A stretch of 64,000 nt of DNA from Rhodococcus sp. X156 (GTDB taxonomy: Bacteria > Actinomycetota > Actinomycetes > Mycobacteriales > Mycobacteriaceae), in NCBI RefSeq assembly GCF_004006015.1, contig NZ_CP034766.1:2265001-2329000 (forward strand), in the 5' to 3' direction. Position 1 is the stretch's first letter. Every line of letters begins with the position of its first letter. Of this stretch, positions 18,900-30,184 are shown one piece after another. The notes under the pieces are model-generated. The model was not told the DNA's origin. It made no database searches and saw only the letters and a list, made by a program, of their open reading frames with translations. The position numbers and the translations under genes are program-made.

Positions 18900-19066
18900 C
18901 CGCAGTGCGCCGCTCCGGTGCTGCGTGGGGCGACGGGTTGAAACCTTAGCGCACGCCCCAGGGGGCCTCGCACCGGGCCAGGTTACCTCCGCCCGCGGTG
19001 CCCTGTACGACGCCGTACGGCAAGATGGACCGGGGCAGACGCACCGAGCGAGAGGGACCACCGACG

Positions 19067-19348
19067 ATGATCGGGTATGTGATCGTGGCCGCGACCGGAT
19101 ACGTCATGGGCACCAAGGCCGGGCGCGAGCGCTACGAGCTGATCAACCGCAACTACCAGCGGATCGCCAACAGCCCCACCACGCGCAAGCTGGCCGTCAT
19201 CGCGCGCGACGTGGCGCGGGACAAGCTGCTGGTGGCGCTGGACGCCCCGTCGACCAGGCAGCTGGAGCCGCTGGACGCCGACGGCACGGTGTACGTGGAG
19301 AAGCAGCGCGGCGCCGCGCGCACCACCACCGGTCCCACCCAGCCCTAG
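19067..19348 (+). CDS. Small conserved membrane-associated protein (YtxH-like)
   Basis: The 93-residue product has one N-terminal hydrophobic segment (MIGYVIVAATGYVMGTKAGR) followed by a basic, helical tail (ERYELINRNYQRIANSPTTR). This resembles small YtxH-type proteins whose GYVMGTKAGRERY start is common in actinobacteria. ATG 19067 follows GAGAGGG. It probably sits in the inner membrane with the tail in the cytoplasm. It lies between the tRNA pair and dnaG and overlaps the convergent gene at 19345 by 4 bp. Function is unknown. Confidence 0.75.
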   Translation: MIGYVIVAATGYVMGTKAGRERYELINRNYQRIANSPTTRKLAVIARDVARDKLLVALDAPSTRQLEPLDADGTVYVEKQRGAARTTTGPTQP

Positions 19349-19857
19349 CGCGGCAGCTGCTCCGCCACCGAGGCGGCGATGTCGGCCACCACCTCGGCAT
19401 CGGTGCCCCGGTCGACCCGCACCTGCAGCACCACCCCGTCGCGCCCGGGCACCGCGCGCTGCACGAACCACGCGCCGCCCCCGGGCAGCGCCTTGTGGTG
19501 GGTGGAGCGGATGCTCGACGTCACTCGCTGCTGCACCACCTGGGGCAGCTTGCCGGGCCGCTCCAGCGCGTAGCTGTGCCGCTCCGCGTCGGCCAGCAGC
19601 ACGGCCCGTCCCGCCTGCCCGGTGACCTCGGCGACCACCAGCTCCAGCGCGGCGCCGTCCCAGGTGGCCTTGCTCACCAGGTGCCAGTCCAGCCGGCGCG
19701 GGCCGGCATCCCCCGGCACCCACAACCCCAGCCGCGTCGCCACCAGGTGCCCCTCGCGCAGGGGCGCCGCCACCAGCACCTCCTCCTGCGCCTCCAGCGT
19801 GCCCACCGAGCCCTCGGGAACCGGGACCCGGTGCAGCAGCCGGTCGAGCAGGCTCAC
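19345..19857 (-). CDS. Conserved hypothetical protein, possibly PH-like fold
   Basis: GTG 19857 overlaps the dnaG stop (GTGA), so the two are coupled. The 170 residues contain a strand-rich N-terminal half (EEVLVAAPLREGHLVATRLG, then WHLVSKATWDGAALELVVAE) that resembles bacterial PH-like domains, and an Arg-rich C-terminal half ending in a helix (EVVADIAASVAEQLPR). No signal peptide, membrane helix or catalytic motif is evident. The coupling suggests co-production with primase but no proof of interaction. Confidence 0.7.
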   Translation of the reverse strand: MSLLDRLLHRVPVPEGSVGTLEAQEEVLVAAPLREGHLVATRLGLWVPGDAGPRRLDWHLVSKATWDGAALELVVAEVTGQAGRAVLLADAERHSYALERPGKLPQVVQQRVTSSIRSTHHKALPGGGAWFVQRAVPGRDGVVLQVRVDRGTDAEVVADIAASVAEQLPR

Positions 19858-21743
19858 CCCACGCCCTGCTCGCCGTTGGTCTGCTCCAGCAGTCCGCGCC
19901 GGTACTGCTCGAGGGCGACCAGGTCGCCGAAGAGGTTGTGGTACTCGTCCGGGTCGTCCGCCGGTGAGATGCGCTGCAGCCGCGACTTCAGCTCGGCCAC
20001 CTGCTTGCCCACCCAGACCTCCTGCAGCCGCGACAGCACGCTCTGCACGTACCGGGGCTCGTCGGTGGTGGTGATCCGCAGCGGCTCCACCGACAGCTCG
20101 GTGAGCAGCGACCGCACGGTGGGCGCGGCCACCTGGTGGGCGACGGCGTCCATCCAGGCCGCGCCACCCAGCCCGGCGGCGGTGCCGCCGGCGGCGCCGA
20201 TCGCGGCGTGCAGGGCCACGTAGGCGGGGTGGTCGAAGGTCTCCGGGGGCAGCGAGTCGAACACCGGCCCGGCCACGGCGGGCAGCTGCAGCGCGGCCTT
20301 GAGCGCCTCGCGCTGCACCCACAACCGCGGGTCGGCCGGGTTGGGCCGAGCCGGCCCCTCCGGTGCGGCCACGGCCTCCACGGCGCGCGTGCGGCGCGGG
20401 CGCACCGGCCGCTCCCCCGCGCTCTCCCGCACCCGGCGCAGCACGTCGGCGGTCTCGTCCCAGCCGATCCAGCCGGCGAGCTGGCGGGCGTACTCGTCGC
20501 GCAGCGCCACGTCCTTGATGCGGGCCACCACCGGCGCGGTGCGGCGCAGCGCCTCCACCCGGCCCTCGGCGGTCTCCAGGTCGTGCTCGGCCAGCAGCGC
20601 CTTGACGGCGAAGGCGAACATCGGGGTCCGCCGGGCCACCAGGTCACGCACCGCGGCGTCGCCAGAGGCCTGCCGCAGCTCGCACGGGTCCTGTCCGGCC
20701 GGGGCCACCGCGATGAACGTCTGGGCAGCGAACTTCTGGTCGCTGTCGAAGGCCTTGAGCGCCGCGGCCTGTCCGGCCTTGTCGCCGTCGAAGGTGTAGA
20801 TCACCTCGCCGCGAAAGTAGGAGTCGTCCATCAGCAGCCGGCGCAGCACCCCCATGTGCTCCTCGCCGAAGGCGGTGCCGCAGGTGGCCACCGCGGTGGT
20901 CACCCCAGCCAGGTGCATGGCCATCACGTCGGTGTAGCCCTCCACGATGACCACCTGGTGGCGCTTGGCGATCTCCCGCTTGGCCAGGTCCAGCCCGAAG
21001 AGCACCTGTGACTTCTTGTAGAGCATGGTGTCGGAGGTGTTGACGTACTTCGCCTCGAGGGTGTCGTCGTCGTAGAGCTTGCGGGCGCCGAAGCCAATGA
21101 CGTCGCCGCCGAGGTTGCGCAGCGGCCACAGCAGCCGGCGGCGGAAGCGGTCGATCGGGCCGCGCTTGCCCTCGAAGGCCAGGCCCGCCTCGATGAGCTC
21201 CTTGGCCTCGAAGCCCTTGTTCAGCAGGTGCTTGGTGAGGGTGTCCCAGCCGCCGGGCGCGTAGCCGCAGCCGAAGGTCAGCCACGCCGCGGCGTCGAAG
21301 TTGCGCTCCACGAGGTAGGCGCGGGCGGCCTCGGCGTCGGGCTCGCGCAGCCGGGCGGCGTAGAACTCCTGCGCCGCGGCGTTGGCCGCCACCAGCCGGG
21401 CCCGGGTACCGCGGTCGCGGTGCACGGTGGTGCCGCCGCCCTCGTAGGTGATCTTGTAGCCCACCCGGTCGGCCAGGCGCTCCACCGTCTCCACGAAGCT
21501 GAGGTGCTCCACGTTCTGGATGAAGCTGATGGCGTCACCGCCCTCGCCGCAGCCGAAGCAGTGGTAGGTGCCGTGCTCGGGCCGGACGTTGAACGAGGGG
21601 CTCTTCTCGTCGTGGAAGGGGCACAGGCCCTTCAGCGAGCCGCTGCCCGCAGGCTTGAGCGCCACGTAGTCGCCGACGATCTCGTCGATGCGGGTGCGCT
21701 CACGAATCTCCGCGATGTCACGTTCGGGGATTCGGCCAGCCAC
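19854..21743 (-). CDS. dnaG: DNA primase
   Basis: DnaG synthesises RNA primers at the replication fork. GTG 21743 gives 629 residues. The CHC2 zinc finger has CPFH and CFGC in standard spacing near the N-terminus, with [20 protein letters not shown] before it. The TOPRIM core shows [16 protein letters not shown] and [18 protein letters not shown], with the acidic metal ligands intact. The C-terminal helicase-binding region ends with [16 protein letters not shown]. The start overlaps nothing and faces the ECF41 sigma gene 69 bp away. As recalled, M. tuberculosis has the same order dnaG then dgt, with spacing expanded here by the sigma/CMD insertion. Confidence 0.97.
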   Translation of the reverse strand: MAGRIPERDIAEIRERTRIDEIVGDYVALKPAGSGSLKGLCPFHDEKSPSFNVRPEHGTYHCFGCGEGGDAISFIQNVEHLSFVETVERLADRVGYKITYEGGGTTVHRDRGTRARLVAANAAAQEFYAARLREPDAEAARAYLVERNFDAAAWLTFGCGYAPGGWDTLTKHLLNKGFEAKELIEAGLAFEGKRGPIDRFRRRLLWPLRNLGGDVIGFGARKLYDDDTLEAKYVNTSDTMLYKKSQVLFGLDLAKREIAKRHQVVIVEGYTDVMAMHLAGVTTAVATCGTAFGEEHMGVLRRLLMDDSYFRGEVIYTFDGDKAGQAAALKAFDSDQKFAAQTFIAVAPAGQDPCELRQASGDAAVRDLVARRTPMFAFAVKALLAEHDLETAEGRVEALRRTAPVVARIKDVALRDEYARQLAGWIGWDETADVLRRVRESAGERPVRPRRTRAVEAVAAPEGPARPNPADPRLWVQREALKAALQLPAVAGPVFDSLPPETFDHPAYVALHAAIGAAGGTAAGLGGAAWMDAVAHQVAAPTVRSLLTELSVEPLRITTTDEPRYVQSVLSRLQEVWVGKQVAELKSRLQRISPADDPDEYHNLFGDLVALEQYRRGLLEQTNGEQGVG

Positions 21744-21812
21744 GCCCTGGAGTCTAGGACCCGGCACCAGCGAGGGGCGACCACCTCCGCCTCGCTCAGG
21801 CACACTGCCCTG

Positions 21813-22733
21813 GTGAGCGTCACACCTGACGCGCTGGCCCAGCGCTTCGTCGAGCACCGGCCACACCTGCTGGCGGTCGGCTACCGGCTCACCGGCAGCA
21901 TCGCCGACGCCGAGGACGCCGTGCAGGAGGCGTGGCTGCGCCTGGCCGGTCTGGGTGCCGACGCTGCGACGGAGATCACCAACCTGCCCGCCTGGCTCAC
22001 CACCGTGGTCAGCCACCTCTGCCTGGACCGGCTCCGCTCGGCCGCGGCGCGCCGCGAGACCTACCCCGGCCCGTGGCTGCCCGAGCCGGTGGTCACCTCC
22101 CTGGACGCCGCGGGCGCCGACCCGCTGGAGCGGCTGGTGCACGACGACGACGTGCGCCTGGCCGTGCTGGTGGTGCTGGACACCCTCAGCCCGGAGCAGC
22201 GGGTGGCGTACGTGCTGCACGACGCCTTCGGGGTGCCCTTTGCCGACGTGGCCGCGACGCTGGGCTGCACGGTGGCCGCGGCCCGCCAGCACGCCTCCCG
22301 CGGCCGGCGGCGGCTGGCCGAGGCCGGCCCAGCTCCGCGCACCGTGCCCGCCGCCCAGCAGCAGCTGGTGGGCGAGCTCTTTGCGGCGCTGGCCACCGGG
22401 GACGTGCCCGCGGTGACCGCGCTGCTGCACCCCGACGTGGCGCTCACCGGCGACGGCGGCGGCCGGGCGCGCACCGCGCTGAAGGTGGTGGTCGGGGCCG
22501 AGAAGGTGGCACGGTTCCTGCTCGGCCTGGTGCACAAGTACGGCTACGACCAGGCCCGGGCGGTGCCGGTGCTGGTCAACGGCGAGCTGGGGCTGGTGCT
22601 GCCGGCTGACCCAGGCGACGCCGAGCACGCGGCCACCGGCACGCACGTGGTCACCCTGGACGTGCGCGACGGGGTGATCACCGCGATCTACGACGTGGCC
22701 AACCCGGACAAGCTGCGCCACCTGCCCGCCTGA
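21813..22733 (+). CDS. ECF41-type RNA polymerase sigma factor (SigJ-like)
   Basis: ECF41 sigma factors have regions 2 and 4 plus a C-terminal SnoaL-like domain that regulates the protein in place of an anti-sigma factor. All three parts are visible in 306 residues: region 2 (GYRLTGSIADAEDAVQEAWL and NLPAWLTTVVSHLCLDRLRS), region 4 (LSPEQRVAYVLHDAFGVPF then AATLGCTVAAARQHASRGRR), and a SnoaL-like tail from about residue 185 with ATGDVPAVTALLHPDVAL. GTG 21813 is chosen from the start of homology. The convergent gene 10 bp downstream encodes the CMD-family partner usually linked to this group. Confidence 0.9.
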   Translation: MSVTPDALAQRFVEHRPHLLAVGYRLTGSIADAEDAVQEAWLRLAGLGADAATEITNLPAWLTTVVSHLCLDRLRSAAARRETYPGPWLPEPVVTSLDAAGADPLERLVHDDDVRLAVLVVLDTLSPEQRVAYVLHDAFGVPFADVAATLGCTVAAARQHASRGRRRLAEAGPAPRTVPAAQQQLVGELFAALATGDVPAVTALLHPDVALTGDGGGRARTALKVVVGAEKVARFLLGLVHKYGYDQARAVPVLVNGELGLVLPADPGDAEHAATGTHVVTLDVRDGVITAIYDVANPDKLRHLPA

Positions 22734-22743
22734 GCGCGCCAGC

Positions 22744-23328
22744 TCACGGCCGCGGCCCTGGGCTGGCGACGGGCACCGCGCACGCCGACCCGCTGGTGAA
22801 GCCCTGGTCGGTGATGCCCAGGGCGGCGTTGCCCCGTGCCCGGGCGTTCTCGAGCGCCACCAGGTAGGTGAGCTCCAGCAGCCCGGCGTGGCCCAGCCGG
22901 CGGTCCAGCTCGGCCACCTGCTCGTCGGTGACAGTGACCGGCAGCGCCGTCATGGCCCCGGCGTAGTCCAGCGCCAGCCGCTCGGTGTCGGTGTACAGCG
23001 GCGAGGTGGCGTAGTCGTCGAGGTGGCGCAGCCGGTCGGCGTCCAGCCCGCGGTGCAGGGCGAGCATCGCGCCGAAGTCGACGCACCACGAGCAGCCCAC
23101 CACCGTGGCGGTGCGGTGCTGGACCAGCTCGCGCAGGCTCGGCTCCAGCACGGTGGCCGCCCGCTCCACCGCCGTCTCGTGGACCGCGGAGGCCAGCATC
23201 AGTCGTCGGTGGTGCCCGGCCACCGCCACCGGCTCGGGCACCGCCCCGAAGCGCCGGCGGGCGTAGGCGTGCACCACCCGGTTGAGCAGTCCGGCACCAC
23301 GGCTGGGCACAGCAGGAACACGAGGCAC
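22744..23328 (-). CDS. Carboxymuconolactone decarboxylase (AhpD-like) family protein, ECF41 partner
   Basis: CMD/AhpD-like proteins are small helical redox or decarboxylase enzymes. The 194 residues include the CxxC motif in VVGCSWCVDFG; the His three residues after the second Cys of classical AhpD is replaced by Gly. The C-terminal LTYLVALENARARGNAALG is typical of the ECF41-linked subgroup. GTG 23328 is preferred because the SD GGAGGAG (23338-23344) abuts ATG 23337 too closely. An ECF41-type promoter lies upstream. The established model is that such sigma factors drive the partner gene. Enzymatic activity of this subgroup is not known to me. Confidence 0.88.
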   Translation of the reverse strand: MPRVPAVPSRGAGLLNRVVHAYARRRFGAVPEPVAVAGHHRRLMLASAVHETAVERAATVLEPSLRELVQHRTATVVGCSWCVDFGAMLALHRGLDADRLRHLDDYATSPLYTDTERLALDYAGAMTALPVTVTDEQVAELDRRLGHAGLLELTYLVALENARARGNAALGITDQGFTSGSACAVPVASPGPRP

Positions 23329-23380
23329 GGTCGTCATCTCCTCCGGCTGGGCCCACCCGGTGTGGGCCGCACACCCTCCC

Positions 23381-23407
23381 GACGAGGCGGTGCACCCGGA
23401 CGTGACA
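23381..23407 (-). promoter_or_regulatory. ECF41-type promoter: TGTCACG, 16 bp, CGTC
   Basis: On the minus strand TGTCACG (23407-23401) is followed after exactly 16 bp by CGTC (23384-23381). The published ECF41 consensus, as I recall it, is TGTCACA with 16 bp and CGTC, so only one base differs. It is placed 53 bp before GTG 23328 of the CMD partner gene. Confidence 0.8.
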
Positions 23408-23430
23408 CCGGCACCCCACTTCCGCTGTTG

Positions 23431-23454
23431 TGTGATGTGGCTCACTGGCATGAT
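23431..23454 (+). promoter_or_regulatory. CRP/GlxR-like site and -10 box of the acyl-CoA ligase gene
   Basis: TGTGA-TGTGGC-TCACT (23431-23446) matches the CRP half-site pattern TGTGA-N6-TCACA except the last base. CATGAT (23449-23454) ends 6 nt before ATG 23461 and could be the -10 of a leaderless transcript. The CRP-like site would then overlap the core promoter, a position that usually represses. Confidence 0.5.
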
Positions 23455-23460
23455 CGGCCC

Positions 23461-25089
<1,629 letters not shown>

Positions 25090-25095
25090 GCGGCC

Positions 25096-26364
25096 TCAGG
25101 AGCTGAGCAGGCCGCCCTCGCGCAGCATCCGCTCCAGCCGAGCCTCGGTGCACGAGGCGATCTGGTCCAGCACCACCCGGCGGCGGGCGGCGTCGTCGGC
25201 GGCGTGGCGCCAGTGGTCGGCGAACATCGGGTCCAGCGCCGGCTCCCCCGCCGCCAGCAGCAGCTGCACCGCCGCGTGCACCCACTCCCGCTGCCGGTTC
25301 TGCTCGGCCAGGCGCACCGGGTCGCTCATCACGTACCGCAGCGCCATCGCCTTGAGCACCGCCACCTCTCCGGCCACCACCGGCGGCACCGACAGGTCGG
25401 CCGCGTAGCGGGTGAGTGCACCGTCGCCCGCCACCGTCCGCGTCCCGGTGACCGCGGCGGAGGCGAAGCGGCCCACCAGCTCGCTGGTGAGCCGCTTGAG
25501 CGACACCGAGGCGGTGAGCGAGCCGTCGTAGGGCCACACCGCGGCCACCACCGGCAGGTGCGCCAGTCCCGCAGCCGCCTCGATCAGCACCCCCTCGTCG
25601 GCCTCGCGGACGTAGCGCCGCGCCAGCTGGGCCAGCACCCGCTGCTCGCTGGGCACGCCCAGGGCCCGCAGGTCGATGCGGCCGGCGATGATGCCGTCCT
25701 CCACGTCGTGCACCGAGTAGGCGACGTCGTCGGCCCAGTCCATCACCTGGGCCTCCAGGCACCGGCGGCCCTGCGGCGCTCCCTCGCGCACCCAGGCCAG
25801 CGCCTCGGCGTCGTCGTCGTAGGCGCCGTACTTCACCTCCCCGTCCCGGCGCAACCACGGGTACTTGATGGCGGCGTCCAGGGCGGCACGGGTGAGGTTG
25901 AGCCCGGCGCTGCGGCCGGTCTCGTCGAGCACCTTGGGCTCCAGGCGGGTGAGGATGCGCAGGTTCTGGGCGTTGCCCTCGAAGCCGCCGCAGCTGGTGG
26001 CCGCCTCGTTGAGGGCCTGCTCCCCGTTGTGGCCGTACGGCGGGTGGCCGATGTCGTGGGCGAGCCCGGCAGCGTCCACCACGTCGGGGTCACAGCCCAG
26101 CTCCAGGGCGATGCCCCGGCCGATCTGGGCCACCTCCAGCGAGTGGGTCAGCCGGGTGCGCGGGGTGTCGCCGTCGCGCGGACCGACCACCTGCGTCTTG
26201 TCGGCCAGGCGGCGCAGCGCGGCGGAGTGCAGCACCCGGGCCCGGTCGCGGGCGAAGTCCGAGCGCGAGCCCGGGGCGGCGCCGGACAGCGCGGCCTGCT
26301 TGGGGGCCTCCAGCACCCGGCGGGCCACCGAGTGCTCGTCGTAGGCCGGCACGGCGGCTGCCAC
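25096..26364 (-). CDS. dgt: Deoxyguanosinetriphosphate triphosphohydrolase-like protein
   Basis: HD-domain dNTPases hydrolyse dGTP or other dNTPs to nucleosides and triphosphate. The HD motif is [15 protein letters not shown] with [13 protein letters not shown], giving His, His-Asp and a downstream Asp ([18 protein letters not shown]). The substrate-entry text [20 protein letters not shown] is typical. GTG 26364 gives 422 residues, near the 431 I recall for M. tuberculosis; GTG 26352 is an alternative. It begins 2 bp after the stop of the DUF218 gene, so the two are coupled. Convergence with the ligase gene leaves 6 bp between stops. Confidence 0.94.
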   Translation of the reverse strand: MAAAVPAYDEHSVARRVLEAPKQAALSGAAPGSRSDFARDRARVLHSAALRRLADKTQVVGPRDGDTPRTRLTHSLEVAQIGRGIALELGCDPDVVDAAGLAHDIGHPPYGHNGEQALNEAATSCGGFEGNAQNLRILTRLEPKVLDETGRSAGLNLTRAALDAAIKYPWLRRDGEVKYGAYDDDAEALAWVREGAPQGRRCLEAQVMDWADDVAYSVHDVEDGIIAGRIDLRALGVPSEQRVLAQLARRYVREADEGVLIEAAAGLAHLPVVAAVWPYDGSLTASVSLKRLTSELVGRFASAAVTGTRTVAGDGALTRYAADLSVPPVVAGEVAVLKAMALRYVMSDPVRLAEQNRQREWVHAAVQLLLAAGEPALDPMFADHWRHAADDAARRRVVLDQIASCTEARLERMLREGGLLSS

Positions 26365-26366
26365 GA

Positions 26367-27014
26367 CTACCAGTTCGCCGTGGTCTCGAACAGCGTGGTG
26401 GGCGCGTCGGTGAGCCGGTAGTACAGCAGCGCCCCCGTCTCGCGCATGATGCCCTGGAACTGGCTCTCCCTGGTGAGCACCGACGGGCCCTGCCGGGTGG
26501 GCGAGGACTGCGCGTGCAGGCCCTCGTTCTCGGCCATCGCCAAGGTGCGGGCGGAGTGCCAGGGGTCGCTGACCACCACCACCCTGCTGAGGTTGTCCGC
26601 CCGCATCAGCTCCGCCACCGCCTTGATGCTGCCCAGCGTGTCGGCGCCGTCCTCCACCGCCGCGATGGCGCTGGCCGGCACCCCGGCGTCGACCAGGTAG
26701 CGGCGTCCGGAGGCGGCCTCGGTGAACTCGTCGCCGGGCTGCTTGCCGCCCACGGTGATCACCAGCGGCGCCACCCCCTCGGCGTAGAGCGCCCTGGCGT
26801 GCTCCAGGCGGGCGGCGAAGACCGCGGACGGGGTGCCGTCGTACTGGGCGGCCCCCAGCACGAGCAGCGCGTCGGCCGGCGTGCGGTCGTCGTCGCGGGC
26901 CACCTGCCACACCCGCAGCGCGGTGCCACACACCAGCACGACAGCCATGACGAGGGTGCCCACCACCAGGCGCACGGCCCAGGCCCCCAGTGCACTTCGG
27001 CGTCGCATGCTCAC
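26367..27014 (-). CDS. DUF218/YdcF-SanA family membrane protein
   Basis: YdcF/SanA-type proteins are membrane-anchored with a Rossmann-like domain; some affect envelope permeability, but their reaction is unsettled. GTG 27014 overlaps the XdhC stop as GTGA. The 215 residues have one N-terminal membrane helix ([20 protein letters not shown]) and the family core: [38 protein letters not shown] and [19 protein letters not shown]. The domain probably faces the cell exterior. The coupled arrangement XdhC, DUF218, dgt looks operonic although the functions are not obviously related. Confidence 0.85.
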   Translation of the reverse strand: MSMRRRSALGAWAVRLVVGTLVMAVVLVCGTALRVWQVARDDDRTPADALLVLGAAQYDGTPSAVFAARLEHARALYAEGVAPLVITVGGKQPGDEFTEAASGRRYLVDAGVPASAIAAVEDGADTLGSIKAVAELMRADNLSRVVVVSDPWHSARTLAMAENEGLHAQSSPTRQGPSVLTRESQFQGIMRETGALLYYRLTDAPTTLFETTANW

Positions 27015-28006
27015 GCCTTGATCCTGCCAGTGGTTGCGGAGAGGGCTCTGGGAGCGCGCCCAGAACGGACCGAGATGATCTCGGCCACCACCGACACCGC
27101 GGTCTCCGCCGGGGTGCGCGCACCGAGGTCCAGGCCCACCGGCCCGTGGATGCGGGCCAGCTCCTCCTCGGTGGCGCCGGCCCCCAGCAGCCGCTCGCGG
27201 CGCGCGGCCTGGGCGTGCCGCGAGCCCAGCGCCCCGGCGAAGCCGGGCCCCCGCGCGGTGCGCAGCAGGGCGCCGTCGAAGGCTGGGTCGTGGTCGAGCA
27301 CCACCACGGCGTCGGCCGCGGTGAGCCCGGCCACCGTCTGCTCGGTCTCGGCCACCCCGGTGCGCACCAGCACGTCCCAGTCCAGCAGCCGAGCCTGGGC
27401 GCCGAGGGCGTCGGCCAGCGCTCCCCCACCCACCAGCACCAGCCGGCTGCGCGGCACCAGCACGTCCACCAGCGCCTGCCCGCCGTCGGTCAGCTCGACG
27501 GTCTCGGTGCAGCTGCGGCCGAGGCGCAGCAGCCCGCGCACCGCAGCCAGCGCCGGCTCGGGGTCGTCCAGCTCGGTGCTGACCTGCTCGGCGTCGCGAC
27601 CGGCGGTGACCACCAGCCCGGCCGGCGCGGACAACAGCGCGACCGGGGAGCCGGCGAGGAAGCCGTCTGCCACCAGCTCGGCGGCCGCGTCCGGGAGCAG
27701 GTGGGCGTGCAGGGTGGCCCGTCCCGCGCAGGCCAGCCCGCTGCGCGCGGCGTTGCTCTCGTCCACGGCGACCTCAGCCTGGCGCGCGACGCCGTCGGCG
27801 AGCACCTGGGCCGCCAGCCCCCGGGCCTGCTCGTCGGCCGCTCCGGACAGCAGGCTGCCGTGCAGCTCCGCGCCGTCGCTGAGCAGCAGCTGGGTGGGCG
27901 CGGTGGCGCCGAAGCCGTGCACCTCGCTCACCCGCACCACGCACACCGGGGTGTCGTTCAGCCGCCAGCGGGTGAGGGCAGCGCCCAGGTCCACGAGTTC
28001 AGCCAT
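27011..28006 (-). CDS. XdhC/CoxI family molybdo-hydroxylase maturation protein
   Basis: XdhC-type proteins bind molybdenum cofactor and help sulfurate it before insertion into xanthine-dehydrogenase-family enzymes. The 331 residues show the N-terminal XdhC_CoxI part ([14 protein letters not shown]; the final Cys segment [14 protein letters not shown]) and the C-terminal Rossmann domain ([14 protein letters not shown] through [18 protein letters not shown]). ATG 28006 is used; the SD GGAGG is only 1 base away, which is unusually close. No molybdo-hydroxylase genes lie in the window, so its client is elsewhere. It overlaps the DUF218 gene downstream. Confidence 0.85.
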   Translation of the reverse strand: MAELVDLGAALTRWRLNDTPVCVVRVSEVHGFGATAPTQLLLSDGAELHGSLLSGAADEQARGLAAQVLADGVARQAEVAVDESNAARSGLACAGRATLHAHLLPDAAAELVADGFLAGSPVALLSAPAGLVVTAGRDAEQVSTELDDPEPALAAVRGLLRLGRSCTETVELTDGGQALVDVLVPRSRLVLVGGGALADALGAQARLLDWDVLVRTGVAETEQTVAGLTAADAVVVLDHDPAFDGALLRTARGPGFAGALGSRHAQAARRERLLGAGATEEELARIHGPVGLDLGARTPAETAVSVVAEIISVRSGRAPRALSATTGRIKA

Positions 28007-28112
28007 GCCTCCATCGTGCCCTACCCGCGCACCAACCCTGTTGCCCGGCAACGGCGTCCTGCCGGCCTGCAGGGCTGCGCGCAAACCCCCGCTCCGCCAG
28101 GCGTGGCGCGCC

Positions 28113-28118
28113 TAGAAT
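28113..28118 (+). promoter_or_regulatory. -10 box TAGAAT directly before a start codon
   Basis: TAGAAT is separated from ATG 28125 by 6 nt, which would make the transcript leaderless. Confidence 0.6.
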
Positions 28119-28124
28119 CCGCCC

Positions 28125-28610
28125 ATGCATCCTCTGGCCGCGATCGCGCGCGCAATCGGCACCAAGCCGTGGTTGATGAAGATCGAGCCGGCCATCCCGC
28201 GGGTGGAGCGGTGGCTGGCCCGGCTCACCCACGGCCGGATCACCCTGTTGCGCCTGGCCGGCCTGCCGGGGGTGCGGATCACCGTGCCGGGCCGCACCAG
28301 CGGCAAGCCGCGCACCACCAACCTGCTCTGCGTGCCCCACGGCGACTCGTTCATCGTCAACGGCTCCAACTGGGGCCGGCCCCAGCACCCGGCGTGGACG
28401 GCGAACCTGATGGCCGCCGACACCGCGGAGGTGTTCTTCGAGGGCGACACCTTCACCTGCCAGGTGCGCCAGGTCACCGGCGAGGAGCGTGCCAGGCTGT
28501 GGCCGCTGATGCTGCAGGTGTGGCCCGGGTACCGGATGGAGCACGAGATGTCCGGCCGGGAGTCGCGGGTGTTCGTGCTCACGCCGGTCGCAGCCAGCGC
28601 CGCTGCCTGA
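28125..28610 (+). CDS. Deazaflavin (F420)-dependent nitroreductase family protein
   Basis: These split-barrel proteins bind coenzyme F420 and reduce diverse substrates; Ddn of M. tuberculosis is the known member. The 161 residues have the membrane-active N-terminal helix seen in Ddn-type proteins (IPRVERWLARLTHGRITLLR), then the core text LPGVRITVPGRTSGKPRTTN, NGSNWGRPQHPAWTANLMA and WPGYRMEHEMSGRESRVFVL. A TAGAAT -10 box 6 nt before the ATG and lack of SD indicate a leaderless mRNA. It is divergent from XdhC and convergent with glyS. Native substrate unknown. Confidence 0.87.
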   Translation: MHPLAAIARAIGTKPWLMKIEPAIPRVERWLARLTHGRITLLRLAGLPGVRITVPGRTSGKPRTTNLLCVPHGDSFIVNGSNWGRPQHPAWTANLMAADTAEVFFEGDTFTCQVRQVTGEERARLWPLMLQVWPGYRMEHEMSGRESRVFVLTPVAASAAA

Positions 28611-28645
28611 GCAGCGCGGGCCGCGACCGGAGGTGAGTCAGGGCG

Positions 28646-30034
28646 TCAGCAGCCGATGAGCCGTGCGGCCAGGTAGTTCTCCACCTGGTCCAGCGCCACC
28701 CGCTCCTGCGCCATGGAGTCCCGCTCGCGCACGGTGACGGCCTGGTCGTCGAGGGTGTCGAAGTCCACGGTCAGGCAGAACGGCGTGCCGATCTCGTCCT
28801 GGCGGCGGTAGCGGCGGCCGATGGCTCCGGCGTCGTCGAACTCCACGTTCCAGTGCTCGCGCAGCTTCGCGGCCAGCTCCTTGGCCTTGGGCGTCAGGTC
28901 GGCGTTGCGGCTCAGCGGCAGCACGGCGGCCTTCACCGGCGCCAGCCGGCGGTCCAGCCGCAGCACCACGCGCTTGTCCACCCCGCCCTTGGCGTTGGGC
29001 GCCTCGTCCTCGGTGTAGGCGTCCAGCAGGAAGGCCATCATGGCCCGGCCCACGCCGGCTGCCGGCTCGATGACGTAGGGGGTGTAGCGGGTGCCGGTGG
29101 CCTGCTCGAAGTAGTCCAGCGAGGTGCCGGAGGCCTCGGAGTGGGTGCGCAGGTCGAAGTCGGTGCGGTTGGCCACCCCCTCGAGCTCGCCCCACTCGCT
29201 GCCGCCGAAGCGGAAGCGGTACTCGATGTCGGCGGTGCGGGTGGAGTAGTGCGACAGCTTCTCCTTGGGGTGCTCGAAGAGCCGCAGGTTGTCCGGGTTG
29301 ATGCCCAGGTCGGTGTACCAGCGAGTGCGCTCCTCCAGCCAGTACTCGTGCCACTCCGCGTCGGTGCCGGGCTCGACGAAGAACTCCATCTCCATCTGCT
29401 CGAACTCGCGGGTGCGGAAGATGAAGTTGCCTGGGGTGATCTCGTTGCGGAAGCTCTTGCCGATCTGGCCGATGCCGAACGGCGGCTTGCGCCGCGACGC
29501 CGTGAGCACGTTGGCGAAGTTCACGAAGATGCCCTGCGCGGTCTCTGGGCGCAGGTAGTGCAGGCCCTCCTCGGAGTCCACCGGGCCGAGGAAGGTCTTG
29601 AGCAGGCCGGAGAAGGCGCGTGGCTCGGTCCACTCGCCGCGGGTGCCGCAGCTGGCGCAGACGATGTCGGCCAGGCCGTTCTCCGGCTCGCGGCCCTTCT
29701 TCTCGGTGTACTCCTCCACGAGGTGGTCCTCGCGGTAGCGCTTGTGGCACTGCAGGCACTCCACCAGCGGGTCGGAGAAGGTGGCCACGTGGCCGGAGGC
29801 CTCCCAGACCTGGCGGGGCAGGATCACCGAGGAGTCGATGCCCACCACGTCGTCGCGGCGGGTGACCATGGACCGCCACCACTGGCGCTTGATGTTCTCC
29901 TTCAGCTCCACCCCCAGCGGCCCGTAGTCCCAGGCCGAGCGGGTGCCGCCGTAGATCTCCCCGCTGGGGAACACGAAGCCCCGTCGCTTGCAGAGGCTGA
30001 CGACGGTATCGATGGGGGACGACTTGGCAGCCAC
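28646..30034 (-). CDS. glyS: Glycyl-tRNA synthetase (homodimeric class II)
   Basis: This enzyme charges tRNA-Gly. The 462 residues begin [20 protein letters not shown] and continue with [20 protein letters not shown]. Two CxxC-type pairs in the insertion (CLQCHKRY and [10 protein letters not shown]) suggest bound zinc. Class II motifs are [11 protein letters not shown] and [10 protein letters not shown] (motif 2), and [11 protein letters not shown] (motif 3). GTG 30034 is chosen because GGAG lies 9 nt upstream and the length then equals that of homologues; ATG 30049 overlaps that SD. The gene is divergent from the zinc regulators, the same arrangement as Rv2357c-Rv2359 in M. tuberculosis as recalled. 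Confidence 0.96.
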   Translation of the reverse strand: MAAKSSPIDTVVSLCKRRGFVFPSGEIYGGTRSAWDYGPLGVELKENIKRQWWRSMVTRRDDVVGIDSSVILPRQVWEASGHVATFSDPLVECLQCHKRYREDHLVEEYTEKKGREPENGLADIVCASCGTRGEWTEPRAFSGLLKTFLGPVDSEEGLHYLRPETAQGIFVNFANVLTASRRKPPFGIGQIGKSFRNEITPGNFIFRTREFEQMEMEFFVEPGTDAEWHEYWLEERTRWYTDLGINPDNLRLFEHPKEKLSHYSTRTADIEYRFRFGGSEWGELEGVANRTDFDLRTHSEASGTSLDYFEQATGTRYTPYVIEPAAGVGRAMMAFLLDAYTEDEAPNAKGGVDKRVVLRLDRRLAPVKAAVLPLSRNADLTPKAKELAAKLREHWNVEFDDAGAIGRRYRRQDEIGTPFCLTVDFDTLDDQAVTVRERDSMAQERVALDQVENYLAARLIGC

Positions 30035-30140
30035 TGAGATGAGCTCCATACAGGTATCGACGACGACGCGGTTGAACCCCAGACTATCCGGCGCACCAGG
30101 CGCACCTGTCCGGCTCCCCACCCGGTTTGTCGGCGCTCAC

Positions 30141-30170
30141 TACGATGGGGGTCCACTCGTGATTTCACGA
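30141..30170 (+). promoter_or_regulatory. Promoter and perfect palindrome before the ArsR gene
   Basis: TACGAT (30141-30146) is a plausible -10. Just downstream, TCGTGA-TT-TCACGA (30157-30170) is a perfect 14-bp inverted repeat located 15 bp before GTG 30185. This is the expected position of the autoregulatory operator of an ArsR/SmtB repressor. Confidence 0.6.
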
Positions 30171-30184
30171 CATCGGAGGCATTG

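Noticed and set aside
19854-22721. N-terminal extension of dnaG through the sigma gene
   Set aside because: The added residues are antisense to a clear ECF41 sigma factor; homology of primase begins at GTG 21743.
30035-30140. T-box riboswitch upstream of glyS
   Set aside because: The leader is too short if the GTG 30034 start is right, and no T-box sequence (TGGNACCGCG) is visible.
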